This document shows, one piece after another, positions 1 through 10,055 of a DNA stretch of 64,000 nt; position 1 is the stretch's first letter, and each line of letters begins with the position of its first letter. The position numbers were made by a program, and so were the translations under genes. Location of the stretch: positions 2,666,001-2,730,000 of the forward strand of contig NZ_CP085135.1 in the NCBI RefSeq assembly GCF_020616515.1. Direction: 5' to 3'. The notes under the pieces were generated by a model. That model ran no database searches and was not told where the DNA came from. It worked only from the letters and a program-made list of their open reading frames with translations. This DNA is from Mesorhizobium sp. PAMC28654. Its GTDB lineage: Bacteria > Pseudomonadota > Alphaproteobacteria > Rhizobiales > Rhizobiaceae.

Positions 1-25
1 AGAATTCGATCGCGTGTTCACTCAT
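1..25 (-). CDS. possible 5' end of a gene cut by the left edge
   Basis: Read on the minus strand, an ATG at 25-23 opens a frame (MSEHAIEF) that runs off the left edge. A GGGA purine stretch lies about 10 bases upstream. Only eight codons are visible, so no function can be given. Its start would face away from the empty stretch downstream of minE. Confidence 0.3.
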
Positions 26-610
26 ACTGCTGTTCCCTGGCGGCAATGCCGGTTGGTAATCATAAACGTGAACACCCGCAAAAGGATGCAGGTGCCATTC
101 CAGCCGAGTCGCTGTCGCCCGGCAAGCCGATGTTATCCAAGCTCCACAGAGCCGAAGGAAATCGAGGTTTCAAGGAACACGTCTATCGTTGAGATGATTG
201 TTACCGCTGGCCGGGATCAAGCCCAGCATCGTGCCGTTGTTTCTATTTGCTTTTTCCGGTTTTCAAGCCGATTTTCATCACAATAGTTGTCACAATACAC
301 AGCACGTTTACAGCTGCTTCGTGGGCGCATCCCCAAGGAGCGCGGTCGAAGCCGCCGCTATATAGTGACATCCTCGGATAATGTCGACTCTCGTTCCCTG
401 GCTGCTTCTTTCCGCCGCGTCATGGGTAAGCGACTGTGTCGCTGGAGAGCCTGCATCCAACCCTGAGAGGGCGCGCGCAACACCGCAACGGCATTGCGAT
501 ATGTGGAGATTGCTCAAGCCGCAAGCAAGGCTCCGCCTGCGGGTTTGAGGTCCAGTCAATTCCCGACAACGGACGTCCAATAGAATTGCTGAATGCGTGG
601 ATTTGTACGC
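26..610. other. intergenic stretch, no supported gene
   Basis: Reading frames of 90-177 codons cross this stretch on both strands, but none shows a recognisable family, a convincing ribosome site or rhizobial codon bias. The base composition is lower in GC than the flanking min genes. I see no repeat or RNA gene. It probably holds the promoter of the gene cut by the left edge. Confidence 0.5.
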
Positions 611-661
611 GCCGCGGAAATCCCGCGGCTGTAGCGGCCTTCGGATGGTTTCCGAAGGCCG
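611..661 (-). terminator. two tandem hairpins downstream of minE
   Basis: Two perfect stems follow the min operon: GCCGCGG/CCGCGGC (611-617 with 623-629) and GGCCTTCGGA/TCCGAAGGCC (636-645 with 651-660). They lie about 60 bases beyond the minE stop on the minus strand. No T-run follows either stem, so they may protect the mRNA 3' end or act as a Rho-assisted end, not a classic intrinsic terminator. Confidence 0.4.
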
Positions 662-719
662 TCTGCCCAGCAGGCCCGTTTGAATTCCGGCCCCCGGGGG
701 TTTGCTGGCAACCCGCCCG

Positions 720-1010
720 TCAAGCCAGGAGTGGCATCTCTTTGGACTGGGTGGCCAGAACGGTGCTCTTGTTGGGGATCTGGATATCGATCTCCAGCGT
801 CGACATTGTCTCGCCGCGGTCCATGCTCACCTGCAGATAGTCCTGGTCGATCTGAACGTGCCTGGCAATGACGGCCATGATCTCCTCGCGCAACACGGAG
901 ACGAGATCGGGCTGGTTGCGATTGCGGCGTTCGTAAGCCAGCAGGACTTGCAAGCGCTCGCGCGCCACCGGCGCGCTGCGGCGGCGCTTGAAGAGGTCCA
1001 GAAGCATCAT
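720..1010 (-). CDS. minE: MinE, cell division topological specificity factor
   Basis: MinE stimulates the MinD ATPase and drives Min oscillation at the inner membrane, keeping the division-inhibiting MinCD complex away from mid-cell. The 96-residue length is normal. The N-terminus ([19 protein letters not shown]) fits the family's membrane-targeting and MinD-contacting helix, followed by the LLAYERR segment and a C-terminal dimerisation domain. Two ATG codons lie in tandem (1010 and 1007). The first overlaps the minD stop (ATGA), and GGAGG sits just upstream, so translation is probably coupled. It is the last gene of minC-minD-minE. Confidence 0.96.
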   Translation of the reverse strand: MMLLDLFKRRRSAPVARERLQVLLAYERRNRNQPDLVSVLREEIMAVIARHVQIDQDYLQVSMDRGETMSTLEIDIQIPNKSTVLATQSKEMPLLA

Positions 1011-1822
1011 GCCGCCCTCCTACCCAACAGCCGATCGAGGAAGCCCTTCCGCTCGAAAGGCACCACGACCGGGAAATCCTCGCCTTCAAGCCGCCTTGCC
1101 GCGTCGATATAGGCGCGTGCCGCGGAGTTCATGGTCTCGCTGAGCGTGACCGGTGCGCCCATGTTGGATGCGCGCAGGATGTCCTGGCTCTCCGGAATGA
1201 TGCCCAGCAGCGGCGTGGACAGGATTTCCAGGACGTCATCAATGCTGAGCATTTCGCCGCGCGAAGCGCGCGCCGCGTCGTAACGGGTGACGAGAACATG
1301 CTTCGCGATCGACTCGCCCTGCTCCGCTTTCATCGTCCTGGCGTCGAGCAGGCCGATGATGCGATCGGAGTCGCGGACGGAACTGACTTCCGGGTTGGTC
1401 ACGATCACCGCCTCGTCGGCGAAGCGCATGGCCAGTTGCGCGCCCCGCTCGATACCGGCCGGACTGTCGCAGAAGACATAGTCGAACACCGAGCGCAACT
1501 TGTCGATCACTTCGCCGACGCCTTCCTCGGTGAGGGCATCCTTGTCGCGCGTCTGCGAGGCCGGCAGCAGGAACAGCGATTCGACCCGCTTGTCGCGGAT
1601 CAGTGCCTGCGAAAGCTTGGCCGTTCCCTGGATGACATTGACGATATCGAACACGACCCGCCGCTCGGCGCCCATGATCAGATCGAGATTGCGCAGGCCG
1701 ACATCGAAGTCGACCAGGGCCACCTTTTTGCCGGTCTTGGCGACCGCCGCTCCAAGGGCGGCCGTCGAGGTGGTCTTGCCGACGCCTCCTTTGCCGGATG
1801 TGACCACGACTACTTTGCCCAT
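1007..1822 (-). CDS. minD: MinD, septum-site-determining ATPase
   Basis: MinD is the membrane-binding ATPase of the Min system; it recruits MinC and is released by MinE. At 271 residues it has the usual length. The deviant Walker A motif KGGVGKT is at residues 11-17, the [11 protein letters not shown] segment follows near residue 38, and the C-terminus ends in the amphipathic membrane-targeting helix (about 259-269, [11 protein letters not shown]). It lies between minC (42-base gap) and minE (4-base overlap), the conserved order for this operon. Confidence 0.97.
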   Translation of the reverse strand: MGKVVVVTSGKGGVGKTTSTAALGAAVAKTGKKVALVDFDVGLRNLDLIMGAERRVVFDIVNVIQGTAKLSQALIRDKRVESLFLLPASQTRDKDALTEEGVGEVIDKLRSVFDYVFCDSPAGIERGAQLAMRFADEAVIVTNPEVSSVRDSDRIIGLLDARTMKAEQGESIAKHVLVTRYDAARASRGEMLSIDDVLEILSTPLLGIIPESQDILRASNMGAPVTLSETMNSAARAYIDAARRLEGEDFPVVVPFERKGFLDRLLGRRAA

Positions 1823-1864
1823 GTTTAATGCCTCCGTTATTGTTGCTTGAGCGATGCGAGATTG

Positions 1865-2593
1865 TCAGGTGAACGCTGCGATGCGCAGCACGTCGTTTTC
1901 GAGAAAGGCCTGTATCGTCCGCCCGCGAGAAGCCGGCTCCATCTCCTCGGCCGTACAATACCAGCCGTCGACAGACAGAAGTTCGGCTTCGTTTTTCCGG
2001 CAGAAGATGCGAGCCCCGGCATTTCCCTGAGCCCCGGCGGATGCGCGTCCACGCAGCGTGCCGTAGACATGGATGGATCCCCCCGCGATGATCTCGGAAC
2101 CGGATGCGACGGAGCCGAGGACGATCACATCGCCATGCGGATGAATGATCGACTGGCCGGAGCGTATCGGCGACTTGATCATCAGTGAGCTCGGCGATTG
2201 CGGCTCGTTGATCTTGGGTTGCGCGGCAGCCTTCGCATTCTGCTCGGGCTGCTGCATGAGCAGCGCGTCGCCCGTGGCTTCCTTGGCCCCGGTGAGTCGA
2301 GGCGGCAGATCCGCGCCAAGAGCAGTGTCGCCATCGGCCTCGATCGCGTAGACGCGTATGCCGCGTTCGCCAAGTTCGGCGATCAGGCCCTCAATCTCGC
2401 CCACCTGCGGCTTCAGCATGTTCAGATCAAGCACGACCGGGCGGCCGGCGAAGAAACCGGGAGAGTTGCCGATCCACTGATCCAGGTCCTGCAGCCAGTC
2501 ACTCAAGGGCGCTTCGGGGGTAAGCGTGAAGGCCACAAACGAACGCGCCCGAAAGCGTATGGATTTCTTCTGGATGGGAGTGGCGCAGGTCAC
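1865..2593 (-). CDS. minC: MinC, septum site-determining inhibitor
   Basis: MinC blocks FtsZ ring assembly at cell poles when recruited by MinD. The 242 residues divide into an N-terminal FtsZ-inhibiting domain (about 10-100), a Gln/Ala/Pro-rich linker (about 110-140) and a C-terminal beta-helix for dimerisation and MinD binding. The last carries the family motifs RSGQ (144-147) and HVYGTLRGRA (175-184). It is the first gene of the minus-strand min operon, so the operon promoter should lie in the 336-base gap above 2593. Confidence 0.95.
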   Translation of the reverse strand: MTCATPIQKKSIRFRARSFVAFTLTPEAPLSDWLQDLDQWIGNSPGFFAGRPVVLDLNMLKPQVGEIEGLIAELGERGIRVYAIEADGDTALGADLPPRLTGAKEATGDALLMQQPEQNAKAAAQPKINEPQSPSSLMIKSPIRSGQSIIHPHGDVIVLGSVASGSEIIAGGSIHVYGTLRGRASAGAQGNAGARIFCRKNEAELLSVDGWYCTAEEMEPASRGRTIQAFLENDVLRIAAFT

Positions 2594-2929
2594 GCGGGCG
2601 ATTCCTTACTGATTGGTTAAGGCTAGCCAGCGATGGTTAACGAAAAGTAAATATCGAGGTCACGGACGGCTTTTTGGCGTAGCCATTTCCCGACGGTTTT
2701 GGCGGGATGGACCGAGACGCCGTGCGGCGCGTGGCCCTTCGCAATCAAATTCACTGCTTGAATCCAATTTGACCCTTGAAAGCGTCACTCCGCGCTCCCA
2801 ACTCTGCGGTGCGGGCCGGGCCCCTCTGACTGTCGCCATTGGCGATTGTGATGTCGGACCGCAGTAACGGGCCCCATTTCATACCTTTCGGTCAATCGGG
2901 CTCATTCCTTATTCGGTCGGAGATCCCGC
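2594..2929. other. divergent intergenic region between minC and the zinc-ribbon gene
   Basis: This gap separates two divergently read genes and must hold both promoters. I see no palindrome, RNA gene or further reading frame with a recognisable product. No confident -35/-10 pair stands out. Confidence 0.4.
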
Positions 2930-3229
2930 ATGACATCATCTATCCTAGGTTTGGCTTGCCCCACCTGCCGCGTCGCACTCGTGATGAGCGAACGGCAAGG
3001 CATCGAAATCGACTATTGCCCGCAGTGCCGTGGCATCTGGCTTGATCGAGGAGAACTCGACAAGATCATCGAGCGCGCAGGCAAGGAAGCAGCGCCCGCA
3101 CCGCAGGCACCTCCCGCATACTCCCAACCGCAGCCGCACGGCCGGGGCCGTGATGACGACTATTCCCGCTCGCAGGGCCATCACTACCCGAAGCGGAAGA
3201 AGTCATTCTTCGAAGAGTTGTTCGACTGA
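2930..3229 (+). CDS. TFIIB-type zinc-ribbon protein
   Basis: This is a 99-residue soluble protein. Its N-terminal half is a zf-TFIIB domain with two Cys pairs, CPTC (Cys10, Cys13) and CPQC (Cys30, Cys33), followed by the family's RGIWLDRGELDKI segment. Such ribbons bind one zinc ion; the cellular role of this widespread bacterial family is unknown. The C-terminal half is a low-complexity Pro/Gln/Arg/His tail ending in a short FFEELFD motif. The gene stands alone, ahead of the Tim44-like gene on the same strand. Confidence 0.85.
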   Translation: MTSSILGLACPTCRVALVMSERQGIEIDYCPQCRGIWLDRGELDKIIERAGKEAAPAPQAPPAYSQPQPHGRGRDDDYSRSQGHHYPKRKKSFFEELFD

Positions 3230-3309
3230 CCCCCATAGACCGCTGGTCCCTCTCGGGACCGGCGTCACCAAGACCTTGCCAAACCGCCGCCGTGGAGGGC
3301 CGCCTGATC

Positions 3310-4299
3310 ATGATTTCCAGAACAAACCGATTTGCCGCGCTGGTTGCAAGACTATTCCTGGCCTTTTCGATGGTCGCGATCGATCATGCCGAAGCGCGGC
3401 GCGGCGGCAGCTTCGGCAGCCGAGGCACGCGCACGTTCCAAGCCGCCCCGCCGACGAACACCGCGCCGGCGCCGACCGCTCCGCTCGAGCGCTCGATGAC
3501 GCCCAACACCGGGACGAACAATGCGGCCCGCCAGCCACAGGCCAGCCCGCAGCGACCAGGCTTCATGAGCGGCTTCGGCGGATCGATGGTGCGCGGCCTG
3601 GTGCTTGGCGGCATCATCGGACTGCTGATGGGGCAAGGGTTCGGCGGCCTCGCCGGCATGTTCGGGTTTCTGCTTCAGGCGCTGCTGATCGGCGGCGCGA
3701 TCATGCTGGCCATTAGCTTCTTCCGCCGCTCGCAGTCCGCGCGCGGACCCGCACCAGCCTTCGCCGGGGCCGGCAATGCCGGAGCTTCGGGATTTGAGAA
3801 CCGCGCCGCGCCGCGCGACACAGGGAATGCGCCTTCCTTCACGATTCCCGGCTTTGGCGGCGGCTCGGGTGGGAGCACCCCGGCCGATTCGGACGAAATC
3901 ACTCTAGGCCGGACCGACCTCGACAGCTTCCAGCAATTGCTGACTGAGGTGCAGGAAGCTTTCGGGCGCGAAGACCATGCCACGCTGCGCCGGTTGGTGA
4001 CACCCGAGATGGTATCCTACCTGTCCGAGGAACTGGCCGACAACGCCCAGAACGGTGTCAAGAACGAGGTGACGGACGTCAGCCTGCTGCAGGCCGACGT
4101 CGCGGAAAGCTGGCGCGAGGGCGACCGCGACTATGCCACCGCCGCATTGCGCTACGAGTCCCGCGACGTGACGCGCGAGCGAGCCAGCGGCAAGATCGTC
4201 GACGGCGATGGAGACCATCCGACTGAAACGACCGAGTTGTGGACATTCACGCGCCAGAATGGCTCGGGCTGGAAGCTCTCGGCCATACAGCAGGCCTGA
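3310..4299 (+). CDS. Tim44-like domain membrane protein
   Basis: I chose the start at 3310 because it opens directly on a signal or anchor segment (MISRTNRFAALVARLFLAF); an in-frame start at 3292 would only add charged residues. The 329 residues show that N-terminal segment, a Pro/Ala/Thr-rich linker (about 45-85), a Gly-rich hydrophobic stretch with probable membrane spans (about 92-138), a second Gly/Pro linker, and a C-terminal Tim44-like (NTF2-fold) domain from about 200. Bacterial members are inner-membrane proteins of uncertain role; the mitochondrial relative acts in import. Confidence 0.82.
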   Translation: MISRTNRFAALVARLFLAFSMVAIDHAEARRGGSFGSRGTRTFQAAPPTNTAPAPTAPLERSMTPNTGTNNAARQPQASPQRPGFMSGFGGSMVRGLVLGGIIGLLMGQGFGGLAGMFGFLLQALLIGGAIMLAISFFRRSQSARGPAPAFAGAGNAGASGFENRAAPRDTGNAPSFTIPGFGGGSGGSTPADSDEITLGRTDLDSFQQLLTEVQEAFGREDHATLRRLVTPEMVSYLSEELADNAQNGVKNEVTDVSLLQADVAESWREGDRDYATAALRYESRDVTRERASGKIVDGDGDHPTETTELWTFTRQNGSGWKLSAIQQA

Positions 4300-4371
4300 T
4301 CGCGGCAATGAGGCTCGACCGGTTGGGCACGTCTCAAACAATGGCGGGTTGATCCTTCAGGCCATCTATCC

Positions 4372-4411
4372 GCACCTCGCAATCAAGCGCCTCGGCTTGT
4401 TTGCGAGGTGC
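4372..4411 (+). terminator. hairpin terminator downstream of the Tim44-like gene
   Basis: The perfect 11-base stem GCACCTCGCAA/TTGCGAGGTGC (4372-4382 with 4401-4411) is extended by an inner CAAGC/GCTTG stem, and CTTTCC follows. It lies 73 bases after the stop codon. The T-run is short, so the efficiency as an intrinsic terminator is uncertain. Confidence 0.5.
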
Positions 4412-4570
4412 CTTTCCATACACACGATCCGCCTCACCCCGTAATCCAGCTGGGTCCGCGCATCGCTTCCCCAGGCACAGTGCGATCCCCGCATTGGCCC
4501 TTGAACGCTCAAGTCGGACCCGCGTAACATCGCGGCATCTGAACTGAGTCTGCTTCATTCGTCCGGGCTA

Positions 4571-6453
4571 ATGCCCGGATGGGTCTGGATATTTTCCTTG
4601 AATACGCAAGCAAGCAGCAGCGCGACGGAGCGCGGCAAATCGTTTGCCCATGTGGCGGAAGCCTCCTGGGGCAAGGGCCTCAGCACCTTGCTGCGTATCG
4701 TGCGCATGACGCTGCGCCACCCCTGGCAGGTCGCGATCACCCTCGTCTCGACTTTCATCGCCGCGACGCTGCAGCTTTTCATTCCGCGCCTGCTGGGACG
4801 CGCCATCGACCAGGCGCAGGGCGTGATGGCCGCGGGTGCCGGTGCCGCGGCGGAGCAGGCGTTGTGGAACACGGCACTGACGCTGCTCGTCGTCAGCATC
4901 CTGCGCGGTCTCTTCACCATGGCGCAAAACTATTATGGCGAAGCCGTCGGCCACCGGACAGGCTATGAACTGCGCCTGGCTTTCTACGAAAAGATCCAGC
5001 GCCTGAGCTTTTCCTACCATGACAAGGTCCATACCGGCGATCTCATCACGCTTGGGTTGCTCGATCTCGATGGCGTGCGCATGTTTTTTTCCACCGGCAT
5101 CCTGCGCGTGGTTCTGCTCGGCGTGCTGATCGGCGTCGGCGCCTACCTCCTGATCAGCATTGATCTCGTGCTCGGTCTGCTCAGCCTGAGTTTCGTGCCG
5201 TTCGTTGCCTGGCGATCCTCGGTCACCCAGCTCAAGTTGCGCAGCACCTGGCTCACGTTGCAGCAGCGATTGTCGGTGCTGAGCCGGGTGATGGATGAGA
5301 ATCTCGGTGGCATTCGTGTCGTGCGTGCCTTCGCGGCGCAGCGGCACGAGCTGGAAAAGTTCGACCGCGCCAAGCAGGACGCGCTGGACCTTGCCAATGA
5401 GCGCGTCGACATCCGCGTCAGCAACACCGGCGCCATGAACTTCTCGTTCCTCGCCGCCATGGGCCTGGTGCTGTGGTTCGGTGGCCAGAAGGTGATTGCC
5501 GGTCAGATCAGCGTCGGCACATTGGCCCAGTTCCTCACCTTCATGACCATCCTGCAGATGCCGGTGCGCCAGCTCGGGCTGATGGTCAATTCATTCGCGC
5601 GCGCCTCGACCTGCGGCACGCGGCTGTTCGAGCTGCTCGACGCCGAACTCGACATCAGGGACGCGCCGGGCGCCAGGGATCTCGTCATCACCGATGGCGT
5701 TCTGCGCTTCGACAATGTCGGCTTCCGCTATGCGGGCGCGGGCGACCGTCCGACGTTGTCGGGCATTTCCTTCGAGGCGAGGTCCGGCGAGACCATCGGC
5801 ATTGTCGGCCCGCCAGGCAGCGGCAAGTCGACCATCGCGCATCTGATCCCGCGCTTCTACGACGTGGCATCCGGCACCATCACCATCGACGGCCAGGACA
5901 TCAGCAAGGTCACGCTGCGATCGCTGCGCAAGGCGGTAGGCGTCGTGCAGCAGGATGCGTTTCTGTTCACCACCTCGATCGAGAACAACATCGCCTATGG
6001 CAATCCCTGGGCGCGCGAAACCCGCATCGGACAGGCCGCCGAGTATGCCCAGCTGCACAACTACATCATCGGACTTCCCGCCGGCTACACCACGGTGGTC
6101 GGCGAGCGCGGCGCGTCCCTTTCCGGCGGCCAGCGGCAGCGCCTGACGATAGCGCGCAGCCTGATGCTGCGGCCATCGGTGCTGGTCTTCGACGATTCCA
6201 CCGCGGCAATCGACGCCGGCACCGAGCAGCGGATCAGGGCGGCCAGAAGCGTTTCGCCAGGGATCGGGTGACGCTCATCATCTCGCACCGGCTGAGCTCG
6301 CTGATGCATGCAGACCAGATCCTGTTCGTCGAGGGCGGCCGGATCGTCGAGCGTGGTACGCACGAAGAACTGCTGGCGCTCGGTGGATGCTATCGCGCGC
6401 TCTACGACCTGCAGCTTCGTCCGGACGACGATCGAGCCGTGGGAGCAGCGTGA
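4571..6453 (+). pseudogene. ABC exporter subunit A (membrane + ATPase), frameshifted
   Basis: This is a half-transporter of the ABC exporter type: six membrane segments (about 45-330), then an ATPase domain with Walker A GPPGSGKST (413-421), signature LSGGQ (517-521) and Walker B. The Walker B reads LVFDDS, with Asp542 where the catalytic Glu normally sits. The first frame stops at 6271. The conserved end (KRFARD...LIISHRLSSL, H-loop) continues in another frame to 6453, so there is a one-base shift near 6238-6250. Restored, it would have about 627 residues, normal for the family. Its stop overlaps the start of the next exporter gene (TGATG), so the two form one unit. The substrate is unknown; multidrug or lipid is typical. 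Confidence 0.85.
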
Positions 6454-8345
6454 TGTCGACACAGAGCGACGACGAGAAGGACGACACCAGCGGACGGCCG
6501 ACAAAGGCTGTCGTCGGCTCGCATCGCGACGAGGAAGAGGTTTTTGGCAAAGCCTACGACCCGCGCATTGTCAGGCGTATCTGGAGCTTCGTGAAGCCGT
6601 ATCAGGGCAAGATCCTGATCTCGGTCGCCGCGGTGCTGGTGTTCACGCTGACGCAGCTCGCGATCCCGCTGATCATCCGCTACGCCATCGACCATGGCAT
6701 GACGAAAGGCAGGCTCGACCAGTCGGTGATGATCTCAGCGATCGGCGCCTTCACGGTGATCATCCTCATCAACTATGCCGCCAGCCATGTGCAGGAAAGC
6801 GTCGTCGGCAAGGTGGCCGAGAATGTGCTGTCGGACCTGCGCCGCGCCATGTTCAGCCATCTGCAGCGCGTGTCCCTAAGCTTCATGGACAAGACCGAGG
6901 TCGGCCGGCTGATGTCGCGCCTGCAGGGCGACGTCAATTCGATGCAGGAATTCCTCGAGACATCCGTCATGTCGGTGGGCGACATCGTACTGTTGTTCGG
7001 CATCGTCAGTGTCCTTTTGTGGCTGGATTTCCGGCTCGGGCTGCTGACGCTGTCGACCATGCCGGTGCTGTTCATCGTGCGCCTGTTCTGGCTGCCGCGC
7101 GCCAAGGTCGCCTTCATGGCCGCGCACGAAACAAACTCAATCGCCAACGGGGCGCTGGCCGAAGGCATCCATGGCGTGCGCACGGTGCAGAGCCTGGAGC
7201 GCCAGCACGTCAATTTCGACCTTTATGACGAAAAAGTGCTGGCCAACCTCAATGCACATCTGCGGTCGGCGAAATACGCCCAGGTGATGGTGCCGATCGT
7301 CGATACGCTGACCGGCATCGCCATGGCGACGGTCATCGTCGTCGGCGGTTCGATGGTGCTGTCGCACAGCCTCGACGTCGGCGTCATGGTGGCGTTCCTG
7401 TTCTACATCCAGCGCTTCTTCGACCCGATCCGCTCGCTCACCATGCAATACAGCGTGATGCAGCGCGCCATGGCCTCGGGCCAGCGCATTTCCGAAGTGC
7501 TCGACGTGCCCGTCGACGTCAGCGACAAGGACGAGGCCATCGCGCTGTCGCGGGACATGGACGGCTCGGTCGAGTTCAGGAACGTCACTTTCGGCTACCG
7601 GCAGAACCAGCCGGTGCTGAAGAACATCTCCTTCCGCGTCAATCCGGGTGAGACCGTGGCGCTGGTCGGCCCGACCGGATCGGGCAAGTCCAGTTCCATG
7701 GCGCTGGTGCACCGCTTCTACGATGTCTGGTCGGGTGAGGTTCTGGTCGGCGGCCATGATGTGCGTGACCTGACGCAGGACTCGCTTGGCGACCAGGTGG
7801 CCATGGTCTTGCAGGAGCCGTTCCTGTTCTCCGGCTCGGTGCTGGAGAACATCCGCTACCACAAGACATCAGCCACCCGCGAGGACGTGGTTCGCGCGGC
7901 GCAGGCCGTCGGCGCGCACGATTTCATCGAGCAACTGCCCAATGGCTACGATACCGAACTCGAGCAGCGCGGCGGCAATCTCTCGCTCGGCCAGCGCCAG
8001 CTGATCAGCTTCGCGCGGGCGCTGGTGGCCGACGCCAAGATCCTTGTGCTTGACGAAGCCACCGCCAGCATCGATTCCTACACCGAGATGCTGATCCAGA
8101 AGGCACTGGTGAAGCTGCTGGAAGGCCGGACGGGGCTGGTCATCGCCCACCGCCTGGCCACCATCCGCGGCGCCGACCGCATCATCGTCCTGCAGAACGG
8201 CGAGATCGTCGAAAGCGGCAACCATGAACAGTTGATGGAAAGAAAGGGCCTCTATGCCCGGCTCTACAACATGAACTACGCCTCGTTCGACGACATCGCG
8301 GAGGGCGAGATGGAACTGGAAGCGGCGGTCGGCAAGGCGACATGA
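6453..8345 (+). CDS. ABC exporter subunit B (membrane + ATPase)
   Basis: This is the second half-transporter of a pair, 630 residues from the ATG at 6453, which overlaps the preceding stop codon. A charged N-terminal tail leads to six membrane segments (about 50-330) and an ATPase domain with Walker A GPTGSGKSS (406-414), a signature altered to LSLGQ (510-514), and Walker B LVLDEA with an intact catalytic Glu535. The partner has the opposite defects: good signature, Asp for Glu. This matches asymmetric heterodimeric exporters such as BmrCD or TM287/288. The substrate cannot be told from sequence. Confidence 0.9.
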   Translation: MSTQSDDEKDDTSGRPTKAVVGSHRDEEEVFGKAYDPRIVRRIWSFVKPYQGKILISVAAVLVFTLTQLAIPLIIRYAIDHGMTKGRLDQSVMISAIGAFTVIILINYAASHVQESVVGKVAENVLSDLRRAMFSHLQRVSLSFMDKTEVGRLMSRLQGDVNSMQEFLETSVMSVGDIVLLFGIVSVLLWLDFRLGLLTLSTMPVLFIVRLFWLPRAKVAFMAAHETNSIANGALAEGIHGVRTVQSLERQHVNFDLYDEKVLANLNAHLRSAKYAQVMVPIVDTLTGIAMATVIVVGGSMVLSHSLDVGVMVAFLFYIQRFFDPIRSLTMQYSVMQRAMASGQRISEVLDVPVDVSDKDEAIALSRDMDGSVEFRNVTFGYRQNQPVLKNISFRVNPGETVALVGPTGSGKSSSMALVHRFYDVWSGEVLVGGHDVRDLTQDSLGDQVAMVLQEPFLFSGSVLENIRYHKTSATREDVVRAAQAVGAHDFIEQLPNGYDTELEQRGGNLSLGQRQLISFARALVADAKILVLDEATASIDSYTEMLIQKALVKLLEGRTGLVIAHRLATIRGADRIIVLQNGEIVESGNHEQLMERKGLYARLYNMNYASFDDIAEGEMELEAAVGKAT

Positions 8346-8440
8346 CCGCGGCTGGGAGCCCCGCCGCGAGGGCGACCATAGTCCAACAGCGTTGACGGCA
8401 GGAGCCTCGGATCATAGCCAGTCGGCATAGGTTTCCGCAG

Positions 8441-8486
8441 TTGACTTTCCGAACATAAACATATTTTTATGGATCGGAAAACTCGT
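8441..8486 (+). promoter_or_regulatory. candidate promoter and operator upstream of the M81 peptidase
   Basis: TTGACT (8441-8446) is followed by an A/T-rich block containing TATTTT (8462-8467) and TTTTAT (8465-8470), with spacings of 15 or 18. TTTCCGA (8446-8452) and TCGGAAA (8474-8480) form an inverted repeat around it. The motif CGGAAAAC resembles sequences upstream of the peptide-binding protein gene and the dehydrogenase gene of the same island. This is pattern-reading only. Confidence 0.35.
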
Positions 8487-8512
8487 TTCAAGTCAGCGCC
8501 TGAGGTGGTTTC

Positions 8513-9977
8513 GTGAAGTTGTTCATTGCCGGGCTGGATACTGAAACCAATACGTTTTCTCCGATACGCACCGGCCATCACGCCTTTGTCGAGGGCCAGA
8601 TTGCCCATGGCGATGCGACGACGAAGCCGCTGAATTGCTGCTCTTCGCAACTCTTTGTCTGGCGCAATGCGGCGCGCGAACGCGGCTGGAATGTCGTCGA
8701 AAGCCTGTGCGCCGTGGCTGAGCCCGGCGGCACGACGACACGCCGTCTACGAGGATTTCCGCGGTGAAATCCTGCGCGACCTCAAGGCCGCCATGCCGGT
8801 CGATGGGGTGCTTCTCGCCCTGCACGGCGCTTGCGTCGCCGAGGGCTACGATGATGTCGAAGGCGATCTGCTAGCCCACGTCCGGGCGCTGGTCGGACCC
8901 GATATCCCGGTTGGCGCGGAACTCGACCTGCACTGCCATCTGACTGATCGTATGGTCGAAAACGCCACCATGATCGTCGCCTACATGGAATATCCCCATA
9001 CCGACATCGAGGAGCGCGCAGGCCATCTGTTCGAGCTGATGGTCAAGGTGCTGGCGGGAGAGATCCGCCCGGTGATGGCGCTGTTCGATTGCCGCATGAT
9101 CGGCACTTTCAGGCCCCATCAACAGCCCTTGCGCGGACTGGTCGACCGGATGAAGGCGAGCCAAGGCCGCGACGGCATCCTTTCGGTGTCGTTCGGCCAC
9201 GGCTTTCCGTGGGGCGATGTCGCGGATGTCGGCGCCAAGATGCTGGTCGTCGCCGATCGCGACGCGGGCAAGGCGCATCAAGTCGCCTCCGCCTTCGGCC
9301 GCGAGATTTTCGCCCTGCGCGAAGCGTTGGAACCCCATCATCTCAGCATCGACGACGCGCTTGACCGCGCGATGGCGATCGAGGGCGGCCCGGTCGTGCT
9401 GGCCGACGTTTCGGACAATGCGGGCGGCGGCGCTCCGGGCGACTCCACCTTCGTCATTCGTCGCGTCATCGAGCGCGGCATACGCGGCGTCGCCAGCTGC
9501 CTGTACTGGGATCCGATCGCGGTGCGGCTGTGCCAGGCCGCCGGCGAAGGCGCGACGTTGCCGCTTCGGATCGGCGGCAAGATCGGGGCGGCATCGGGCG
9601 AACCGATCGACCTCAATGTCACCGTGCGCCGCATCGCTTCAGGCGTTACCCAACGCTTTGGCGTGGTGCCGCTGCCGATCGGCGATGCCGCCTGGGTGAG
9701 CGCCGACGGTATCGATCTGGTGATCAACAGCGTGCGCACGCAAACCTTTCACCCCGAATGCATGACCGCGCTTGGTCTTGATCCCGCCACCCGCAAGATC
9801 GTGATCGTCAAGTCGAGCAACCATTTTCGGGCCGGTTTCGAGCCAATCGCCAAGGACATCCTCTATGTGGCCGCCCCCGGAGCGCTGCAGCCCAATTTCC
9901 GCGATCTGGCATACACCAAGCTGCGGCAGCCATACTGGCCGAAGGTCGCGGAACCGTTCGCGGAATTGGCGCTGTAA
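8513..9977 (+). pseudogene. M81 family metallopeptidase (MlrC-like), frameshifted
   Basis: The M81 family includes MlrC, a metallopeptidase that cleaves linearised microcystin fragments; many members sit with peptide transporters. Family features are ALHGAC followed by the YDDVEGDLL segment, ELDLHCHLTDRM with probable metal ligands, and a C-terminal VKSSNHFRAGFEP motif. Translation starts at GTG 8513 (MKLFIAGLDTETNTF, typical of the family). The first frame stops at 8767; the rest (VYEDFRGEILRDL onward) is in another frame, so a single shift lies near 8736-8742. The restored length is about 488 residues, as expected. It faces away from the exporter genes and heads an apparent D-peptide island. 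Confidence 0.85.
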
Positions 9978-10055
9978 TCAGCGCCAGGATTCAGCGTTTG
10001 CGGCGCGTGTGCCGTGTAGATAGATCGCCCTCGCGCGCCCACCCACCATCCGCTT

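Noticed and set aside
1239..1958. 239-codon minus-strand frame overlapping minD
   Set aside because: It overlaps minD in another frame, and minD has full family motifs. The product is Arg-rich and unstructured.
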